Source: Rhodoferax sp. (lineage in GTDB: Bacteria; Pseudomonadota; Gammaproteobacteria; Burkholderiales; Burkholderiaceae_C). Taken from it: a stretch of DNA of 64,000 bases. Location of the stretch: assembly GCF_030646845.1 (NCBI RefSeq), contig NZ_JAUSLE010000009.1, positions 1-64,000 of the forward strand. Reading direction: 5' to 3'. A model generated the notes under the pieces. The model made no database searches and was not told where the DNA came from. It saw nothing but the letters and a program-made list of their open reading frames with translations. The number at the start of each line of letters is the position of its first letter. The first letter of the stretch is position 1. The translations under genes and the position numbers were made by a program. Shown piece by piece: positions 59,880 through 64,000 of the stretch.

Positions 59880-60635
59880 ATGACTCAACATCTCTACATC
59901 CTCACTGGCGCGTCACGTGGCATGGGGCTGGCCATGGCAGAGCAACTTCTGTCAGCCAATCACTTTGTACTTTGCATTTCCCGCCATACGAACGACGCCC
60001 TGGCAGCCCATGCTGTCAAGGTGGGCCGTCAACTTGAACAATGGCCACTGGATCTGGAACGCAGTGTCGAGGCTGCGGCCACGTTGGCACAGTGGTTGAA
60101 CCGCTGCAAGACGGGTTCATTTGCCAGCGCAACGCTCATCAACAATGCGGGCGCCATACCCCGTATTGCGCCACTGAGTGCGTCTGATCCTGGCGATCTG
60201 GCCCGGGCACTGCGCGTGGGCCTGGAAGCTCCCCTGCTGCTCACCGCAGCGTTTTTGGGCGCGACGGAACCATGGAACATACCGCGCAAAGTGCTCAACA
60301 TTTCGTCCGGACTGGGCCGCCGAGCCATGGCCTCACAGGCTGCCTATTGCGCTGCCAAGGCTGGTATGGACCACTTCACCCGCTGTCTCGTGCTGGACGA
60401 AGCACTCAAACCCAACGGCGCAAAAGCCTGCTCGCTCGCACCGGGCGTGATCGATACCGACATGCAGGTACAGCTGCGCCATGCCGACGCGGCGGATTTT
60501 CCGGATCAGGGGAGTTTTGTTGCCCTCAAGGCCAACAGCCAGCTGGCATCGCCGGCCGACGCAGCGGCGCAGGTGCTCGCCTACCTTGCGCGACCGGACT
60601 TTGGCCGCAACCCGATTGGCGACGTACGCGACTGA
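59880..60635 (+). CDS. SDR family oxidoreductase (sepiapterin reductase-like)
   Basis: YILTGASRGMGLAMAEQLLS...LINNAGAIPRIAPL...SSGLGRRAMASQAAYCAAKAGMDHFTRCL. Confidence 0.88.
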   Translation: MTQHLYILTGASRGMGLAMAEQLLSANHFVLCISRHTNDALAAHAVKVGRQLEQWPLDLERSVEAAATLAQWLNRCKTGSFASATLINNAGAIPRIAPLSASDPGDLARALRVGLEAPLLLTAAFLGATEPWNIPRKVLNISSGLGRRAMASQAAYCAAKAGMDHFTRCLVLDEALKPNGAKACSLAPGVIDTDMQVQLRHADAADFPDQGSFVALKANSQLASPADAAAQVLAYLARPDFGRNPIGDVRD

Positions 60636-60774
60636 CAGCCCGACCGGCAATCAATGCAGAAGGTGCGGCTTGGGTGGCCCTGCTTTCGAGGCAAATGATC
60701 AGTAAGATCTCGCTATCCGTTTTGTCGCACATTGTGCGAAGGTTTCTACACATTTATCACTTTAGGAGATTGCC

Positions 60775-61962
60775 ATGGGTCGTGAAGTTGTTGTGGTCAG
60801 CGGTGTGCGCACCGCCATTGGCACCTATGGCGGCAGCCTGAAGGATGTTCCGCCCACCGAGCTGGCCGCTCAGGTCGTGCGTGAGTCACTGGCACGAGCC
60901 CATGTGGCCGGCGCCGATGTCGGTCATGTGGTGTTTGGCCATGTGGTCAATACCGAGCCGAAGGACATGTACCTCTCGCGCGTGGCAGCAGTGAACGGCG
61001 GATGCGCTGAGGGCACGCCGGCGTTCAACGTCAACCGGCTGTGCGGCTCAGGCCTGCAGGCCATCATTTCGGCCAGCCAGTCCATTTTGCTGGGCGACAC
61101 CGACATCGCCATCGGCGGCGGTGCCGAAAACATGAGCCGTGGCCCCTACGCCAGCCTCACGGCCCGCTGGGGGGCTCGCATGGGCGATACGAAGATGGTC
61201 GACATGGTGGTTGGCGCATTGCACGACCCCTTCCACACCATTCATATGGGCGTGACCGCCGAAAACATCGCCGCCAAGTGGGGCATCAGCCGTGAAGACC
61301 AGGATGCACTGGCAGTCGAAAGCCATAACCGGGCACAGCGCGCGACCGAAGCCGGTTACTTCAAGGACCAGATCGTGCCGGTCATGCTCAAGAGCAAGAA
61401 GGGCGAAGTCGCCTACACGACCGACGAGCACTTCCGCGCCAACTGCACCCTGGCCGACATGGCCAAGCTAAAACCTGTATTCATCAAGGAAAACGGCACG
61501 GTGACGGCCGGCAACGCCTCGGGCATCAACGACGCCGCAGCCGCCGTGGTGCTGATGGAGGCCGGCACTGCCAAGGCGCGAGGCCTGAAGCCGCTCGCGC
61601 GCCTGGTGGCCTACGCCCATGCTGGCGTGGACCCTAAATACATGGGTATTGGGCCGGTCCCTGCCACGCAAAAGGCATTGCAGAAGGCAGGACTCACCGT
61701 GAACGACCTTGACGTGATTGAGGCCAATGAAGCCTTTGCCGCACAAGCCTGTGCCGTCACGCGTGACTTGGGGCTGGACCCGGCCAAGGTCAACCCGAAC
61801 GGTTCAGGCATCTCGCTGGGTCACCCCATTGGCGCCACCGGCGCGCTCATCACCGTCAAAGCGCTGTACGAACTGGAACGTGTGGGCGGCCGTTACGCGC
61901 TGGTCACCATGTGCATTGGTGGCGGTCAGGGCATTGCCGCCATTTTTGAACGCGTTTCCTGA
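60775..61962 (+). CDS. bktB: Acetyl-CoA acyltransferase / beta-ketothiolase (BktB-like)
   Basis: [20 protein letters not shown]...[47 protein letters not shown]. Confidence 0.92.
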   Translation: MGREVVVVSGVRTAIGTYGGSLKDVPPTELAAQVVRESLARAHVAGADVGHVVFGHVVNTEPKDMYLSRVAAVNGGCAEGTPAFNVNRLCGSGLQAIISASQSILLGDTDIAIGGGAENMSRGPYASLTARWGARMGDTKMVDMVVGALHDPFHTIHMGVTAENIAAKWGISREDQDALAVESHNRAQRATEAGYFKDQIVPVMLKSKKGEVAYTTDEHFRANCTLADMAKLKPVFIKENGTVTAGNASGINDAAAAVVLMEAGTAKARGLKPLARLVAYAHAGVDPKYMGIGPVPATQKALQKAGLTVNDLDVIEANEAFAAQACAVTRDLGLDPAKVNPNGSGISLGHPIGATGALITVKALYELERVGGRYALVTMCIGGGQGIAAIFERVS

Positions 61963-61990
61963 TCTCGACGACGGCAGCCGGAGCCGGACC

Positions 61991-63913
61991 ATGACGATTC
62001 ACAAGCACTGGAGTCTGGGCGCCAAGCTGGCGCTGGTGGGCGCGCCCTTCCTGCTGCTTGCCTTGCTGTCAACGGCTGCCACGCTTTGGGTGTCCTGGCA
62101 ACTTGACGGCGGCGCTGCCGCCGTCAATGAGGCCGGCCGGATGCGGATGCAGTCCTACAGAATGTCCTTGTCCATTGGCACGGGCGAGACCAGTGCACTG
62201 GCTGAACAAGTCATGGAATTTGACCAGAGTCTGGCCGTACTGAGAAGTGGTGACCCTGAGCGTCCGCTGTTTGTGCCTTGGGACGACACCGTGCGCGCAC
62301 GGTTCGAGACGGTCGAAAAAGACTGGGCGAGCTTCCGGTCGCGCTGGATTGACACGAAGCCAAGCAGTGTGCGTGATTTGCGCTCCGACACGGTCGCCTT
62401 CTCGTCGCACATCAATGCCCTGGTCACGGCCATTGAGTCCCATATGGCTCACTGGACTGCCATGCTTCACTTGCTGCAGATGACCATGCTGGCGATGGCC
62501 ATTCTGGGCGCGGCAGTGGTGCTGTTCACAGGGTATCTTTTTGTTCTGGAACCGGTGGGTCAGCTCAAGCAGGCGATTGACAAGATCCAGCTCGGTGATC
62601 TTGGCGCCCGCGTGGAACGGGTGACCAGTGATGAGTTCGGCACGCTGGCTGACGGGTTTAACGGCATGGCAGAGCACCTGCAGTCCATGTACCGCCATCT
62701 GGAACGCAAAGTGGCGGAAAAAACCGCTCAACTCGAAGAGAAACATGAGCGACTGGAGAGCCTGTACGAGGTAACGGCCCTGGTCGCGAAAGCCACCTCG
62801 CTGGACGAACTGGCTCAGGGTTTTGTAAAAAGCATCACCCGGATTGCCCACGCCGATGGGGTCGCTTTGCGTTGGTCGGACCAGGCCAACCAGCGCTACC
62901 TGATGCTGGCGGCCCATGGCCTGCCAAACTCCATGGTGGACGCCGAGCTATGTATTGACAAAGGAGACTGCCATTGCGGAGCAGTATTTCCCGAGGCGGG
63001 ATTGCGGGTTATTCCCATCCAGTCGATGGTGGAGCCGTCACTGCAGCATTGTGCAAAAGCCGGCTTTGAAACCGTGGTCAACATCCCCGTGCGTCTGCAC
63101 GAACGGCCAATGGGAGAAGTGGACCTGTTCTTTCATGCCAGAGTCAACCCTTCACCAGCGGAGCGGTCTCTCCTGGAAGCACTCAGCAGCCATCTGGCCG
63201 GCGCCATGGAGAATCTGCGTCTCAATGCGCTGGAGAAAGAAGCGGCCGTATCGCAAGAGCGGCATTTGCTGGCGCGGGAGTTGCACGACTCGATCGCCCA
63301 GTCGCTGGCGTTCCTCAAGATTCAGGTGCAGCTGATGCGCGACGCAGTGCAGTCCGGCAATTCGGCAGAAATCAAACAGGTACTGGAAGAAATTGACGCC
63401 GGGGTGCGCGAGAGCTACGGCGACGTGCGCGAGTTGCTCATCCACTTCCGTACCCGCACCAACACCGAAGACATTGAACCAGCGCTGGCCACGACCCTGC
63501 GAAAATTTGAACACCAAAGCGGCATGAAAGCGTCACTGACCATGCAGGGACAGGGCATGCCCCTGTCTCCAGACCTGCAAATTCAGGTACTGCACATTGT
63601 TCAGGAAGCATTGTCCAATGCCCGAAAACACGCCCGGGCGTCGCAAGTCTGGCTTGATGTGCAGCAGCAACCCGCATGGCGCTTTGAGGTGCGCGACGAC
63701 GGCGTCGGTTTTCAACCCAACAACGATCAGCTCGACGAAACCCATGTGGGTCTTCGTATCATGACCGAGCGTGCCCAGCGCATTGGCGCCGATCTGGACA
63801 TCATCTCAACCCCGGGTCATGGCAGCTCCATCATTCTTACTTTGCCACTACCGGCCCACCCCATGCCCATGACCTCGCCAGTCACGCGCGATTCTGGCGC
63901 TGTCGCAGCATGA
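61991..63913 (+). CDS. NarX-like sensor histidine kinase (PilJ-type sensor, HAMP, GAF, HisKA_3)
   Basis: NEAGRMRMQSYRMSLSI; HLLARELHDSIAQSLAFLKIQVQLMRDA; FEVRDDGVGFQ. Confidence 0.92.
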   Translation: MTIHKHWSLGAKLALVGAPFLLLALLSTAATLWVSWQLDGGAAAVNEAGRMRMQSYRMSLSIGTGETSALAEQVMEFDQSLAVLRSGDPERPLFVPWDDTVRARFETVEKDWASFRSRWIDTKPSSVRDLRSDTVAFSSHINALVTAIESHMAHWTAMLHLLQMTMLAMAILGAAVVLFTGYLFVLEPVGQLKQAIDKIQLGDLGARVERVTSDEFGTLADGFNGMAEHLQSMYRHLERKVAEKTAQLEEKHERLESLYEVTALVAKATSLDELAQGFVKSITRIAHADGVALRWSDQANQRYLMLAAHGLPNSMVDAELCIDKGDCHCGAVFPEAGLRVIPIQSMVEPSLQHCAKAGFETVVNIPVRLHERPMGEVDLFFHARVNPSPAERSLLEALSSHLAGAMENLRLNALEKEAAVSQERHLLARELHDSIAQSLAFLKIQVQLMRDAVQSGNSAEIKQVLEEIDAGVRESYGDVRELLIHFRTRTNTEDIEPALATTLRKFEHQSGMKASLTMQGQGMPLSPDLQIQVLHIVQEALSNARKHARASQVWLDVQQQPAWRFEVRDDGVGFQPNNDQLDETHVGLRIMTERAQRIGADLDIISTPGHGSSIILTLPLPAHPMPMTSPVTRDSGAVAA

Positions 63914-64000
63914 ACCCTGTCGTGCGGGACGCCAATCTGCCCCCCATCCGGATTCTGGTGGTGGACGACCACACCCTGTTTCGGCGCGGCTTGACGGCGC
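63910..64000 (+). CDS. Response regulator, N-terminal fragment (truncated by window edge)
   Basis: MNPVVRDANLPPIRILVVDDHTLFRRGLTA. Confidence 0.85.
   Translation, partial: MNPVVRDANLPPIRILVVDDHTLFRRGLTA

Noticed and set aside
1-64000. CRISPR arrays, rRNA and tRNA genes
   Set aside because: No regularly spaced direct repeats and no recognisable rRNA or tRNA sequences were seen; a tRNA scan was not possible here.

Overview
The window looks like a GC-rich betaproteobacterial (probably Comamonadaceae-type) chromosome segment. The left end (1-4.4 kb) is accessory DNA. It holds the C-terminus of a tyrosine recombinase, a frameshifted IS91-family transposase, an integron-type attC hairpin, a P-loop nucleoside-kinase-like gene that sits like a gene cassette, an IS110-family (IS1111-type) element apparently inserted inside the next attC, and a carboxymuconolactone-decarboxylase-like gene. 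The rest is mostly chromosomal. It includes a phenylacetate (paaIKABCDE) operon with a TetR regulator and a branched-chain-type ABC transporter, a glutathione-dependent formaldehyde module, and a phenylpyruvate/indolepyruvate decarboxylase. It also includes a tryptophanase/TPL-family lyase, an unusual flavodoxin-fold/UbiA prenyltransferase fusion, a five-heme cytochrome c, a 2895-aa cyclic glucan synthase (NdvB-like), fumC, bktB-like thiolase, several sensor kinases and regulators, and repeated small stress-type genes (CsbD, collagen-like lipoprotein, DUF3309, DUF883-like, DUF1328). The most interesting signals are the attC/cassette/IS1111 nesting, the candidate guide RNA region in that IS, the flavodoxin-UbiA fusion, the duplicated collagen-like lipoprotein + DUF3309 module, and a dispersed intergenic repeat present twice. 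All family calls come from reading the sequences; no searches were run.
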